From Oscillospiraceae bacterium (GTDB lineage: Bacteria; Bacillota; Clostridia; Oscillospirales; UBA644): a stretch of DNA of 64,000 nt. The notes under the pieces are model-generated. The model searched no databases, was not told where the DNA came from, and was given only the letters and a program-made list of their open reading frames with translations. Shown piece after piece: positions 50,480 to 59,487 of the stretch. How positions within the stretch are numbered: position 1 is the first letter of the stretch; the number at the start of each line of letters is the position of its first letter. Location: positions 1-64,000 of the forward strand of contig SVMT01000011.1 in assembly GCA_015067305.1 (NCBI GenBank), given 5' to 3'. The position numbers and the translations under genes are program-made.

Positions 50480-51285
50480 TATTTAAAAATACTGTTTTTA
50501 TATGTATTATAAACAGATTCAACAATTTCGGTGTTATTAAATTCAATTCCGTACATCAAAAGACCGCGCAACGTGCCGAGGTATGAATGATTATGACCTA
50601 AATGTTCCTTACAAATCATCCAGTCAGGCGCACTTCCGTCTTTATGAAGATTTCTCGCACAATGCCATTCAACACACTTTTAAAGAACAATTAACGCCTT
50701 TTCACTACCCGTGGCTTTATAAAATTGCAAAAGAGCTTCTATCGCACGACCCGTAGATCGAGTTTCATCATCGTTACTAAAGGGATCAACAGGTTCATTA
50801 GGGTCTGTTTCAATAACATCAGGAATTTCAATTCCCAAAACCGATCTGATCTCATTATCAGTCAATGTATTCTCAAAAAATCTACGGTCTATTGTATCTA
50901 TCAATTTTTCTCCGCAGCCAACAGCCCATTTGCTGTTTCTGTATTTAACAAGAGTGTATAGTGCCATAAAGGCTTCTCTGATACTGTGATAATGAAGTCT
51001 TACATCATCTTTATTTTCAAAAAGATCTCTATCGTTTATCAGCAGACCATAAGGATTTGACATAAGCGCTTTGAAATTAAAAAGCATCGCTCTCTCAAGT
51101 TTTTTGGGGATCTCAAATCCGATGCAATTCTCAAGCATAAGAACAGCCTCTATCCAACGTCCACTATCGTGAGCATTTTCCCAATGACTGAAATTGCTTG
51201 GAAGATAATTATTTTCTGCCTCAAGACACTTCGGCATAGCTGTGGCAACAGCCTCTAAACTTTGTTTTAAATCAGTAAAATACAT
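50480..51285 (-). pseudogene. N-terminal part of split GH127-like glycosidase
   Basis: ATG at 51285 with GGAAGGGG upstream, overlapping the hflX 3' end. The first 201 codons (NFSHWENAHDSGRWIEAVLM, YHSIREAFMALYTLVKY, TRSTGRAIEALLQFYKATG) end at a TAA at 50680. The same frame then continues KCVEWHCARNLHKDGSAPDW and HNHSYLGTLRGLLMYGIEF to about 50480, where the insert begins. So the gene has both a nonsense mutation and an insertion. It was probably a cytosolic hydrolase for arabinose- or related plant sugars. Confidence 0.75.
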
Positions 51286-52405
51286 GTGAATCCCCTTCCA
51301 TATTGATCTTAATACTCTGTCTTAATTCGTTTATACCATCGCCTGTTTTGGCGGAAACGCTGAAAACTTTCATGCCGTTTTGCCTGCAAGCCGCCATTAC
51401 TGCGGAAGCATTCACTTCCCTATCCCCTGCTAATCGATCATTTTTATTCATGATGAGCCACACAGGCTTGTGTTCAATGCCCAATTCACGGATAATGTTG
51501 GTAACAGTTTCTATATGAGACGAAAGTTCAGAGTCTGAGGAATCTACCACATGAAGCAAAAGATCTGCGGATGTAGCCTCTTCCAAAGTGGATTTAAATG
51601 CTTCCACCAAAGTATGAGGTAATTTTCTGATAAATCCTACCGTATCTGTCAGCAAAATATTGCTTTTGGGAGAATCGGGAAAAACCATTTTTCTTGTGGT
51701 AGAATCAAGTGTTGCGAAAAGTTTGTCCTCAACATAAACCTCATTTGAACAACAAAGAACATTCATCAGTGAACTTTTTCCCGCATTGGTGTAACCCACA
51801 AGAGCCACAGACGGAACTGCGTTTTTGTCTCGTCTCCGCCTTGCCTGAAGTCTGCGTTGCTCAACTTTTTCAAGCTGTTCTTCAAGGGAATTTATCTTAC
51901 GTCTGATATGTCGTCTGTCCGTTTCAAGCTTAGTTTCACCGGGACCTCGTGTACCGATACCGCCGCCGAGACGTGAAAGTGACTTACCTAAACCCATAAG
52001 CCTGGGCAGTAAATATTTCAACTGGGCAAGTTCAACCTGCAAACGACCTTCCGCTGTTTTTGCTCTTGCGGCAAAGATATCAAGAATAAGCATAGTTCTG
52101 TCTATGACGCGCACATCAAGGATATCTTCAAGATTTTTCGCCTGACTTCCCGATATTTCATCGTCAATAACGGCTAAGGTAATTTCATTATTTTTACAGA
52201 TCTCTGCAATTTCCAGCGCCTTACCTCTTCCGATATAGGACGCAACATCGTAATTTTCTCTTTTCTGAACAACGGAAACACAAGGCTCTGCACCTGCGGT
52301 CTCAACAAGTCTTCCAAGCTCGGCAATGGAAAGTTCTGCCTCTTCTTCAGTTATATCTTTTGTCTGGACCGCAATAAGTACGGCCTTTTCCAATATCTTT
52401 TCCAT
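51272..52405 (-). CDS. hflX: GTPase HflX
   Basis: 377 aa. N-terminal HflX domain (TAGAEPCVSVVQKREN, YIGRGKALEIAE, VIDDEISGSQAKNLED) with a coiled-coil linker, then a GTPase: P-loop VALVGYTNAGKSSLMN, DTVGFIRKLP, IMNKND. HflX splits stalled or stress-damaged 70S ribosomes. Own consensus promoter at 52436-52464. Confidence 0.97.
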   Translation of the reverse strand: MEKILEKAVLIAVQTKDITEEEAELSIAELGRLVETAGAEPCVSVVQKRENYDVASYIGRGKALEIAEICKNNEITLAVIDDEISGSQAKNLEDILDVRVIDRTMLILDIFAARAKTAEGRLQVELAQLKYLLPRLMGLGKSLSRLGGGIGTRGPGETKLETDRRHIRRKINSLEEQLEKVEQRRLQARRRRDKNAVPSVALVGYTNAGKSSLMNVLCCSNEVYVEDKLFATLDSTTRKMVFPDSPKSNILLTDTVGFIRKLPHTLVEAFKSTLEEATSADLLLHVVDSSDSELSSHIETVTNIIRELGIEHKPVWLIMNKNDRLAGDREVNASAVMAACRQNGMKVFSVSAKTGDGINELRQSIKINMEGDSHVFY

Positions 52406-52435
52406 AATGATTCTCCAATTTTGATTTACAATATA

Positions 52436-52464
52436 ATTATACCACTTATAGGCGCAAATGTCAA
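52436..52464 (-). promoter_or_regulatory. Promoter of hflX
   Basis: On the minus strand TTGACA (52459-52464), 17-base spacer, TATAAT (52436-52441), 30 bases before the ATG. Confidence 0.88.
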
Positions 52465-52619
52465 GGGTATTTTTTGATTAAGAAATTTCATGATAAAATC
52501 ACAGAAATGATAGTAAGGCTTTATATTAGTATGGTAAAATATGTGAAGTAAATTCAAATGGCATGGGAAATTCCAATTACTGACTGCGCCGACGCTTCAA
52601 CGGCAGAATGGAGATTAAA

Positions 52620-53432
52620 ATGAAGCTCTCTTTTTCAACTTCATCTTGTCCCGACCTCAGCTTCGATAAAATAATGCTAAAGGCAAAAGCTTTGAGATTT
52701 AACGGGATCGAGCTTGACAGCATCGGAAACGAAACATATTTACCAAATACAGAAGATCTTTCCTGTAACAAACTTGAAAACACATTGAAACTGCTTAACG
52801 CAAACGGTCTTGAAGTTCCGCTTCTGGCATCACACACACTCCTTTGCGACACTAAAAACAAAGTTACTCTGATGCAGGAGCCATATGAATATATTGACCT
52901 TGCAGAAAAGGCAGGAATCAAAAACATAAGTGTTTTCGCTGACAAAAATATTGAACCGTCAATAAACGATGATCTGGATATTTTTTTCATAATGGAAAAT
53001 CTTAAGCAGGTCTGCGCTTATGCAATGCCCAAAGAAATAAATATTCTCGTTGAAACAAACGGTATTTTTTCAGATTCAAGATTTCTTGCAAGAATGCTGA
53101 GAGAAATAAACTGCAATAATGCAGGGGTTTCATGGAATGTAAACAATACTGTTCGATATTCGTTTGAAAAGCCTGCACAAACGGTAGCGGTTTTCGGAAA
53201 CAGATTAAAACATGTACACCTCAATGATACCTTGACCCAAAACGGAAGCATCGAATACAAGCCCCTTGGACGAGGAGACCTACCTATAAAAGAAACAGTA
53301 GCGGCATTGAAAGAAAACGGATATAGCGGATACATTTCTCTGGCTTGGCCCAAAAGAGATCTTCCAGAACTTTTGGATGCAGACACCATTTTACCGCAAT
53401 TTTTGTATTATATAAAAAACTTAATGGAATAA
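52620..53432 (+). CDS. Sugar phosphate isomerase/epimerase (AP-endonuclease family 2)
   Basis: 270 aa from the ATG at 52620 (GGAGATTAAA). TIM-barrel of the xylose isomerase-like superfamily: MLKAKALRFNGIELDSIGN, EYIDLAEKAGIKNISVFADKN, EINILVETNGIF (metal-binding Glu), NAGVSWNVNNT, RLKHVHLNDT (His/Asp ligands), LPIKETVAALKENGYSGYISLAW. Known members interconvert sugars, inosose or hydroxypyruvate. The neighbour downstream is a PHP phosphatase 12 bases on. The exact substrate is unknown. Confidence 0.85.
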   Translation: MKLSFSTSSCPDLSFDKIMLKAKALRFNGIELDSIGNETYLPNTEDLSCNKLENTLKLLNANGLEVPLLASHTLLCDTKNKVTLMQEPYEYIDLAEKAGIKNISVFADKNIEPSINDDLDIFFIMENLKQVCAYAMPKEINILVETNGIFSDSRFLARMLREINCNNAGVSWNVNNTVRYSFEKPAQTVAVFGNRLKHVHLNDTLTQNGSIEYKPLGRGDLPIKETVAALKENGYSGYISLAWPKRDLPELLDADTILPQFLYYIKNLME

Positions 53433-53444
53433 GAGGAACAAACA

Positions 53445-54263
53445 ATGTATGACTCTCATATACACAGCAAAAACTCCCACGACAGCAAGCAGTCGCTTGA
53501 CGATATTTGCATTACAGCAATAAATAAAGGACTTAAAGCCGTTTCCATATGTGACCACGCAGATGGAGGTCTTTCAATACAGCAGGACACAGTAAATAAC
53601 ATCAAAAACTGCATTGAAGATGTGAAAGAAGCAAGAAAAAAATACGGTTCCGAGCTGAAGATAATCCAGGGCGTAGAGCTTGCGGAATACCTTTACGACA
53701 TAAAAAATTCTGATATAGTTCTCGGTCTTTGCAATTATGATATAATAATCGGTTCTGTCCACACTGTCATAACAGAAGAATTCACTGATAGCTATTCACG
53801 TATTGATTTCAGTGAAAAATTGCCTGAGGACAGAATTCACTTTTTCCTCAAGACATACTTATCGAGAATGAAAGAAATGGCTGAAAAAACAGATTTTGAC
53901 GTGCTTGCGCATCTGACCTGCCCGATAAGATACATAAACGGGAAATATGGTAGAAATATTGATATAATGAGATTTGAAAAAGAAATAACCGATATTCTTG
54001 AAATAATTATCAGCAGAAATATAGCTCTCGAAATAAACACTTCGGGAATCTCGGAAACATCTGTTGACGGACTTCTGCCTAACCGTGAAATCGTTTCAAT
54101 CTACAAGAAAATGAACGGCAAGCTTATAACTCTGGGAAGTGATGCCCATGTGTCACAAAACATAGGAAAAGGATTCGGTATCGCAAAAGAAATGCTGAAA
54201 AATGAGGGTTTCAAGGAATACTATTATTTTGAAAAAAGAAGACCTTTCCCTGTCAGCCTGTAA
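53445..54263 (+). CDS. PHP-domain phosphatase (histidinol-phosphatase-like)
   Basis: 272 aa. The N-terminal metal motif is YDSHIHSKNSHDSKQSL (H-x-H), CDHADG, then Glu in IQGVELAEY, GSVH, and HLTCPIRY; the C-terminal GSDAHVSQNIGKGF completes the trinuclear site. HisK-type histidinol phosphatases have this size and order. No other his gene is nearby, so it may act on another phosphoester. Cotranscribed with the isomerase-like gene and probably with birA. Confidence 0.88.
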   Translation: MYDSHIHSKNSHDSKQSLDDICITAINKGLKAVSICDHADGGLSIQQDTVNNIKNCIEDVKEARKKYGSELKIIQGVELAEYLYDIKNSDIVLGLCNYDIIIGSVHTVITEEFTDSYSRIDFSEKLPEDRIHFFLKTYLSRMKEMAEKTDFDVLAHLTCPIRYINGKYGRNIDIMRFEKEITDILEIIISRNIALEINTSGISETSVDGLLPNREIVSIYKKMNGKLITLGSDAHVSQNIGKGFGIAKEMLKNEGFKEYYYFEKRRPFPVSL

Positions 54264-54277
54264 AATGAGGATATAAC

Positions 54278-55084
54278 TTGGATAACATGAATTTATTTTC
54301 AAAAACCCATATAGAAAAAGAACTTTTAAATAAAGAATTCTTTAATTTCAATATATTGGTTTCCACAGATTCCACAAATAACGAAGCGAAAAAGCTTGCA
54401 GAAAAAGGGCTTCCCGAAGGAACAGTAGTTCTTGCAGACACTCAGACTGCGGGAAAAGGCAGAATGAACAGAAGATTCAGCTCACCGTCCGGGACAGGAA
54501 TATATATGAGCATTATTCTGAGACCGAAATTTTCAGCGATGGAAGCTTTGACAATAACTACAGCGGCGGCAGTTGCAGTATCAAAAGCCATAGAAAAACT
54601 GACCGCAAAAGAAACGGGAATAAAATGGGTGAATGATATATATATGGCAGACAGAAAAGTCTGCGGAATTCTGACTGAGTCCAAGATCGCACCCGACGGA
54701 AACTCGCTGAAATATACAATATTGGGCATAGGAATAAATGTTTTTGCCCCCGAAAACGGATTTCCCGACGAGATCAAAAATATTGCAGGGGCTGTTCTGG
54801 AAAGTAATTACGATAACAGCAATTTCAGAGAGAAACTTATTGCGGAAACGCTGAATGAATTTGAAAGAATATACTTTACTCTTCCGAACAGAAGCTATCT
54901 CGAACACTACAGAAGCCGTTCCGTTTTAACGGGAAAAGCTGTGGAAATACTTAAATGCGGCGAAATTTGCGGCGAAGGAACAGTCGAAGGAATAGACGAT
55001 GACCTGAATCTGATGATCAAACACGATGACGGAACCACAGAAAGGCTTTCAAGCGGCGAAGTAAGCGTAAAGAAAAAGGTCTGA
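54278..55084 (+). CDS. birA: Biotin-[acetyl-CoA-carboxylase] ligase without HTH
   Basis: 268 aa, TTG start at 54278 after GAGGATATAAC (ATG at 54287 is an alternative). Catalytic domain: VSTDSTNNEAKKL, DTQTAGKGRMNRRFSSPSGT (biotin/ATP loop GRGRxGR equivalent), IKWVNDIYM, VCGILTE; then the C-terminal SH3-like domain (GEICGEGTVEGIDDDLNLMI). The N-terminal winged-helix repressor domain is absent, so it attaches biotin to carboxylases but cannot repress. One base before bioY. Confidence 0.95.
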   Translation: MDNMNLFSKTHIEKELLNKEFFNFNILVSTDSTNNEAKKLAEKGLPEGTVVLADTQTAGKGRMNRRFSSPSGTGIYMSIILRPKFSAMEALTITTAAAVAVSKAIEKLTAKETGIKWVNDIYMADRKVCGILTESKIAPDGNSLKYTILGIGINVFAPENGFPDEIKNIAGAVLESNYDNSNFREKLIAETLNEFERIYFTLPNRSYLEHYRSRSVLTGKAVEILKCGEICGEGTVEGIDDDLNLMIKHDDGTTERLSSGEVSVKKKV

Positions 55085-55085
55085 A

Positions 55086-55613
55086 ATGAAAAACACATTT
55101 AAAAATCAGATCCTTGCGGCACTTTTTGCGGCGATGATCGGTGTCCTGACACTTATCTCTATCCCGACGCCTTCGGGGATACCCTTGACATTTCAAACAT
55201 TTGCAGTTGCGCTCAGCGGATCTATACTCGGTCGGAAATACGGTCTTGAAGCGGTGATGATCTGGCTTTCATTGGGAGCTTTGGGGCTTCCCGTTTTCAG
55301 CGGAATGACAGGCGGTTTAGGGCAAATTATCGGCGTGACAGGCGGATTTCTGATAGGCTTTATACCTATGGTGATCTTGTGCGGAACGGAAAAGTCTCAT
55401 GTTATCAATATATGCCTTTCAATGGCAGGATTGTTTATATGCCACATTTTCGGCTCGATATGGTTTTCATTCGTATCGGAAACAAAATTGACAGCGGCTT
55501 TTCTGACAGCATCAATCCCCTATTTACCTAAAGATATTCTTTCTGTTTCAGCCGCATACGGAATCTCGGCAATAATTAAAAAACGCTTAAAACTCAACGG
55601 ACAACCTCGTTAA
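55086..55613 (+). CDS. bioY: Biotin ECF transporter substrate-binding subunit BioY
   Basis: 175 aa with about six hydrophobic helices. BioY signature: IPTPSGIPLTFQTFAVALSG, SLGALGLPVFSGMTGGLG, GVTGGFLIGF. Binds biotin and works with the shared energising module EcfA/T, which is not in this window. Overlaps birA end by context (gap of one base), so import and ligation of biotin are co-expressed. Confidence 0.95.
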   Translation: MKNTFKNQILAALFAAMIGVLTLISIPTPSGIPLTFQTFAVALSGSILGRKYGLEAVMIWLSLGALGLPVFSGMTGGLGQIIGVTGGFLIGFIPMVILCGTEKSHVINICLSMAGLFICHIFGSIWFSFVSETKLTAAFLTASIPYLPKDILSVSAAYGISAIIKKRLKLNGQPR

Positions 55614-55632
55614 AGGTTGCCCGTTTTTCTTT
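55597..55632 (+). terminator. Terminator of birA-bioY unit
   Basis: ACGGACAACCT / AGGTTGCCCGT (one mismatch) with a six-base loop, then TTTTTCTTT; overlaps the bioY stop. Confidence 0.9.
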
Positions 55633-55654
55633 GTATTCTGATTTTATTAAACAA

Positions 55655-56515
55655 TTATATTTTTTTCCTCATACGCTGTGGTGCATCACCGTATTTGTCG
55701 GAAAACAGCTTGATGAAATACGAAACAGATGAAAAACCTGACTCCTCGCTGATCTGTTTTATACTGAGTTCGGAGTTTTTCAAAAGTCTCATGGAATAAT
55801 TGAGTCTCAGATCGTTTACATAGGTAGTAAATGAGATTCCCAGAGTCTTGAAGAATTTCTCACCGAGATAGTTGGGATTCATAAGGAATTTCATGGCAAC
55901 ATTCCTGAGACTTACTTTTGAACGGAAATTATAGTTAAGATAATTTACGACTTGAAGGATAGTTTCATCGCGTGCTTTCGGTCTGCCTGTATTTGACATT
56001 GGTTCAACTTTTCGGAGTGTCAGAATACAGAGCTGTTCCAACAATGCACGGATCATTATCTTTCTGTCTGACGAATCGTTTTTATATTCAGCTAAAAGCT
56101 TTGAAGTAAGGATCTTTATATATTCAAGCTCTTCTTTGTCAAAAACGACAGTGATCGGAGCCTGTGAAGTCGTTATCAATCTGGACACAGCTTCGGACAT
56201 GGTGAAAGTATCGAACTGGATATGAATGACTTTACTCTTTCTGGAATTGTCAAAAGCAACGGAATGAAAATCTATGGGAGTTACTATGTAGGCACTTCCG
56301 GGATGAAGATCATAAACAGTATCGTTGAAATGATGCGTTCCTTCACCTGAAAGGACGATCTCCATTTCAAAATAATCGTGCCAATGAAGATTCTGAACAT
56401 TGGGTGACTGCTGAAAATATTCATCACTGAGGCAACGCTCGTCAATATAAAAAACAAAATCTTCCGTCCTCAAACAATCTTTTTCCATGTAAGTTAAAAT
56501 CGCTCTTCTTTTCAT
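55655..56515 (-). CDS. AraC-family regulator with cupin sensor
   Basis: 286 aa. N-terminal cupin (NLHWHDYFEMEIVLSGEGTH, LHPGSAYIVTPIDFH) and C-terminal AraC double HTH (RSKVSLRNVAMKFLMNPNYLGEKFFK; SIKQISEESGFSSVSYFIKLFSDKYG). It faces the divergent CmpB-like gene. Sugar sensing is typical of this class, but the regulon is not indicated by neighbours. Confidence 0.92.
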   Translation of the reverse strand: MKRRAILTYMEKDCLRTEDFVFYIDERCLSDEYFQQSPNVQNLHWHDYFEMEIVLSGEGTHHFNDTVYDLHPGSAYIVTPIDFHSVAFDNSRKSKVIHIQFDTFTMSEAVSRLITTSQAPITVVFDKEELEYIKILTSKLLAEYKNDSSDRKIMIRALLEQLCILTLRKVEPMSNTGRPKARDETILQVVNYLNYNFRSKVSLRNVAMKFLMNPNYLGEKFFKTLGISFTTYVNDLRLNYSMRLLKNSELSIKQISEESGFSSVSYFIKLFSDKYGDAPQRMRKKI

Positions 56516-56615
56516 ATTTTAAACCTCCTTAAATTTTTCTTCAAGTTTAAATAATTTTTCTTTGATATGATTTTTTTAAAAAATCGGGAACAATAGACAG
56601 AAAAGGAGTTAATTT

Positions 56616-56993
56616 ATGATACTATTTCTGTTTCTTTTCTGGCTGGGCGGTATTGTTTACCAAATAATCGAGATGCTTTGGTGCGGGCATACCCATTGGA
56701 GCATGTTTCTTGCAGGGGGAGCTTCCCTCATCCTGATCGACGGACTTTTCACGGCTTTCTATGACAAGATACCTACGGTAATTATAATAATTATCTGCGG
56801 AATTGGAATTTCCTGCATAGAATTTCTGACGGGCTGTATATTCAACCTTAAACTGAAAAGCAATGTATGGGATTACTCTGAGCTTAAAGGGAATATTCTT
56901 GGTCAGATATGTCCGAGATTTACAGCGTACTGGTGTCTGCTGTCCATACCTGCAATCGCATTTTCGCAATTCATTCGGTCGTTATTTATCTGA
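56616..56993 (+). CDS. Putative membrane protein, CmpB/PF06541-like
   Basis: 125 aa with four hydrophobic helices. The pattern FWLGGIVYQIIEMLWCGHTHWSMFLAGG, given here in parts FWLGGIVYQIIEMLW and HTHWSMFLAGG, followed by LTGCIFNL, VWDYSELKGNILGQICPRF and WCLLSIPA is that of the 'putative ABC transporter permease' family of Clostridia. No ATPase partner is adjacent; real function unknown. Start ATG after AAAGGAG. Confidence 0.85.
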   Translation: MILFLFLFWLGGIVYQIIEMLWCGHTHWSMFLAGGASLILIDGLFTAFYDKIPTVIIIIICGIGISCIEFLTGCIFNLKLKSNVWDYSELKGNILGQICPRFTAYWCLLSIPAIAFSQFIRSLFI

Positions 56994-58118
56994 TTTTCGT
57001 GGTGGTTTCGGACCGTTATACTGATAATAATGGCAAAGTAACTGACCGTTGAAAAGCTTACGCTTCTTATCGGCTCTTTTACCGAAGACTTTTTCAAACT
57101 CCTCATAGGAAGTAAGAATTCCGTAAGACCATGTAGGAAGTTTTTCAAAAGTCTTAGCCATTGTTTTATAAAGGCTTATAACTTCCCTTTCCTCGCCCAA
57201 ACGCTCACCGTAAGGCGGATTGGTTATTATAAATCCGTATTCTTCACGGGAAGTAAAATCTGCAACATTCATTTTTTTGAAGCTGACACAATCGTCAACA
57301 CCTGCTTTTTCAGCATGAATATTAGCAAGTTCCACGGCTTTGGGGTTGATGTCACTGCCGAATATCGTTATAGGAACATCTTCATCAATGAGGGAATTGG
57401 CCTCTTCCCGTGCGAGTTTCCATATCTTGGGATCGAAGTTCTGCCATTTCTCAGCGGCAAACTTTCTGTTCAATCCCGGAGCAAGATTTTTTGCTATCAT
57501 AGCGGCTTCAATGGGCAAAGTTCCCGAACCGCAAAGAGGATCGACAAATATTCTGCCTTTCTTCCAATATCCGAGAAGTATCAGCGTTGCCGCCATTGTT
57601 TCTTTCAATGGGGACTCACCTACTATGTCCCTGTAGCCTCTTTTGTGGAGACCTGTTCCCGATGTATCAATGGTAAGTGTTGCAACATCTTTCAGGAGTG
57701 CGACCTCGATCTTGTATTCAACACCCGTTTCATCGAAGTACTCACGGTGGTATTTTTGCTTTAATTTTTCAACAATAGCCTTTTTGGTTATCGCCTGACA
57801 GTCTGAAATGCTGAAAAGTGTTGACTGAACGGATTTTCCGCTGACGGGGAAACGACCGTCTTCGGGAATCCATTCTTCCCAAGGCAAAGCCTTCATCCCT
57901 TCAAAAAGATCTTCAAATGTAGTCGCTTTGAATTCACCAACACGGATAAGAACTCTTGCGGCAGTTCTGAGCCACATATTGGCTCTTACCACATCCGAAG
58001 CGTCTCCTTTAAAAATAATTTTTCCGTTATCCACAGTAATATCTTCGTAACCGAGATCCCTGAGTTCACGTGCTGTTACGCCTTCCGTTCCGAAAGCAGT
58101 TGTAACGATAATATCCAT
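56982..58118 (-). CDS. THUMP-domain 23S rRNA guanine-N2 methyltransferase-like
   Basis: 378 aa. N-terminal THUMP domain (residues 1-160) for RNA binding; LHKRGYRD precedes a class I SAM methyltransferase domain with VDPLCGSGTLPIEAAMIA (motif I), FGSDINPKAVELANIHA and the catalytic NPPYGERLG. Resembles the RlmL N-terminal half and YpsC of Firmicutes. Its 3' end overlaps the convergent CmpB-like gene by 12 bases. Followed after 12 bases on the right by the alpha/beta hydrolase gene of the same strand. Confidence 0.94.
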   Translation of the reverse strand: MDIIVTTAFGTEGVTARELRDLGYEDITVDNGKIIFKGDASDVVRANMWLRTAARVLIRVGEFKATTFEDLFEGMKALPWEEWIPEDGRFPVSGKSVQSTLFSISDCQAITKKAIVEKLKQKYHREYFDETGVEYKIEVALLKDVATLTIDTSGTGLHKRGYRDIVGESPLKETMAATLILLGYWKKGRIFVDPLCGSGTLPIEAAMIAKNLAPGLNRKFAAEKWQNFDPKIWKLAREEANSLIDEDVPITIFGSDINPKAVELANIHAEKAGVDDCVSFKKMNVADFTSREEYGFIITNPPYGERLGEEREVISLYKTMAKTFEKLPTWSYGILTSYEEFEKVFGKRADKKRKLFNGQLLCHYYQYNGPKPPRKSDK

Positions 58119-58130
58119 ATATATCTGTCC

Positions 58131-59030
58131 TTAATCGTTTATATTTTCTTTAATAAAACTATGTATCTTCTCTGTATAAACAGATTTTTCCTTATCAAAT
58201 GCCTCAAGATAACCGCAACCCGGAGCAAGATATAAAGTCTTGACACCCTCATTTTTCATGTTGTAAATATCGACAGACAAATTCGGCGGAACCTGTTTGT
58301 CGCAGTCTCCGTGAATGAGCATAAGCGGGAAATCGTGAGTAAAATTCTTCTGACTGAAAAAGCTGATGGGTCTGACATCTTTCACTGAAAAACCTGCACG
58401 TTTTTTTATAAAAAATGAGGTAAAATTCAACAACGGAAAAGGCTTGACCTTATACCTGTTTTTAAATGTATGTTTGTACAGTTTCTTTAAGTCGCCAAAT
58501 GAGCTGTCCGCAATGACAAATCTTACACCGCGGTCTTCACTTGCATACATAAGAGCAGTACAGCCTCCGTCAGCAAGTCCGAAAATACCGTAAAAAACAT
58601 CTCTGCCGTAGCAATCCTTTAACCAACGGACTATTGCTTCAACATCCTTTTTTTCATAGAAACCCATGCTCGAAGTATCTCCGCCGCTTTCACCGTGAGC
58701 TCTCATATCGGGAATGAGAACGCTGAAACCAAGCGAAGTAAAAATATCCGCATATTTGGATGCTTCATTCTTATCCGAACCGAACTGATGCAGGATAATT
58801 ACTATCTTTTCGGTCATGGACATACCGTCCCCCGTCGGAATAAAAAGACATGAAATGGGATATCCGTTTGGGGACTGGATCTTGAACCTCTTTTCATGGG
58901 GGAATTTATTTTTCAGACCGTCTTTTTTCTCAGGCGGTACAACAAGCTCAAGAGATATCCTCCACGCAGAAAAGCAGAGTATTAAAAGGATAAAAATAAC
59001 AGATAATACAGCAATTAAAATATATTTCAT
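58131..59030 (-). CDS. Alpha/beta hydrolase, membrane-anchored
   Basis: 299 aa. An N-terminal hydrophobic helix (YILIAVLSVIFILLILCFSAW) anchors it, followed by a hydrolase fold with VIILHQFGSDK, LIPDMRAHGESGG, a nucleophile region VFYGIFGLADGGCTAL where Asp-Gly replaces the usual Ser-x-Gly elbow (G-L-A-D-G-G), and LMLIHGDCDKQVPP for the Asp. The change at the elbow may mean an Asp nucleophile or loss of esterase activity. The His is probably in the C-terminal GCGYLEAFDKEK region, which lacks a clear His, supporting an inactive or altered enzyme. Confidence 0.8.
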   Translation of the reverse strand: MKYILIAVLSVIFILLILCFSAWRISLELVVPPEKKDGLKNKFPHEKRFKIQSPNGYPISCLFIPTGDGMSMTEKIVIILHQFGSDKNEASKYADIFTSLGFSVLIPDMRAHGESGGDTSSMGFYEKKDVEAIVRWLKDCYGRDVFYGIFGLADGGCTALMYASEDRGVRFVIADSSFGDLKKLYKHTFKNRYKVKPFPLLNFTSFFIKKRAGFSVKDVRPISFFSQKNFTHDFPLMLIHGDCDKQVPPNLSVDIYNMKNEGVKTLYLAPGCGYLEAFDKEKSVYTEKIHSFIKENIND

Positions 59031-59040
59031 TCATCACACC

Positions 59041-59475
59041 TCAATTTTTCTTTTTTGGAAAAACATAACGTGAGAAAACATTGATGACAGCAATAGCCAT
59101 AGCCATTGAAAGAGCAATGATGATAGTATCGGTTCCGACACGCTGAAATTTTTCAAAATCACTCTGAATAAGAGCAAGCATCGTTCTGTATATACCGACC
59201 CCGGGAACAAATGCAACAACACCGGGAAAAACAAAAACAGACGAGGGCATTTTCAGAATACGGGCAAAGATTTCTCCCGCAAGAGCAATGACCGCAGTTC
59301 CCACAAAGATAGAAACAAATTCCCCGATACCTGTGAGCTTTATCATGTCATAAACAACGAATCCAATCCCCGCAAAGAACGAGGCACAAAAAAGAGCCTT
59401 TTTCGGGACATTCATAATAAAGCAAAAGCAAAATGTGGCGCAGAAACACATGATAAAATGAAAAACAATGTTCAT
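59041..59475 (-). CDS. Threonine/serine exporter, small subunit (DUF3815)
   Basis: 144 aa with about four helices. Segments FAGIGFVVYDM, VGTAVIALAGEIFARILKMPSSVF and FPGVVAFVPGVGIYRTML match the C-terminal half of ThrE, here a separate protein. It works with the larger subunit encoded 12 bases upstream. Exports threonine/serine or small organic acids. Confidence 0.92.
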   Translation of the reverse strand: MNIVFHFIMCFCATFCFCFIMNVPKKALFCASFFAGIGFVVYDMIKLTGIGEFVSIFVGTAVIALAGEIFARILKMPSSVFVFPGVVAFVPGVGIYRTMLALIQSDFEKFQRVGTDTIIIALSMAMAIAVINVFSRYVFPKKKN

Positions 59476-59487
59476 ACCGTAGCCCCC

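Noticed and set aside
54200..55090. BirA operator or biotin riboswitch before birA-bioY
   Set aside because: BirA lacks the DNA-binding domain and no operator or structured leader is visible; the genes look cotranscribed with the upstream PHP gene.
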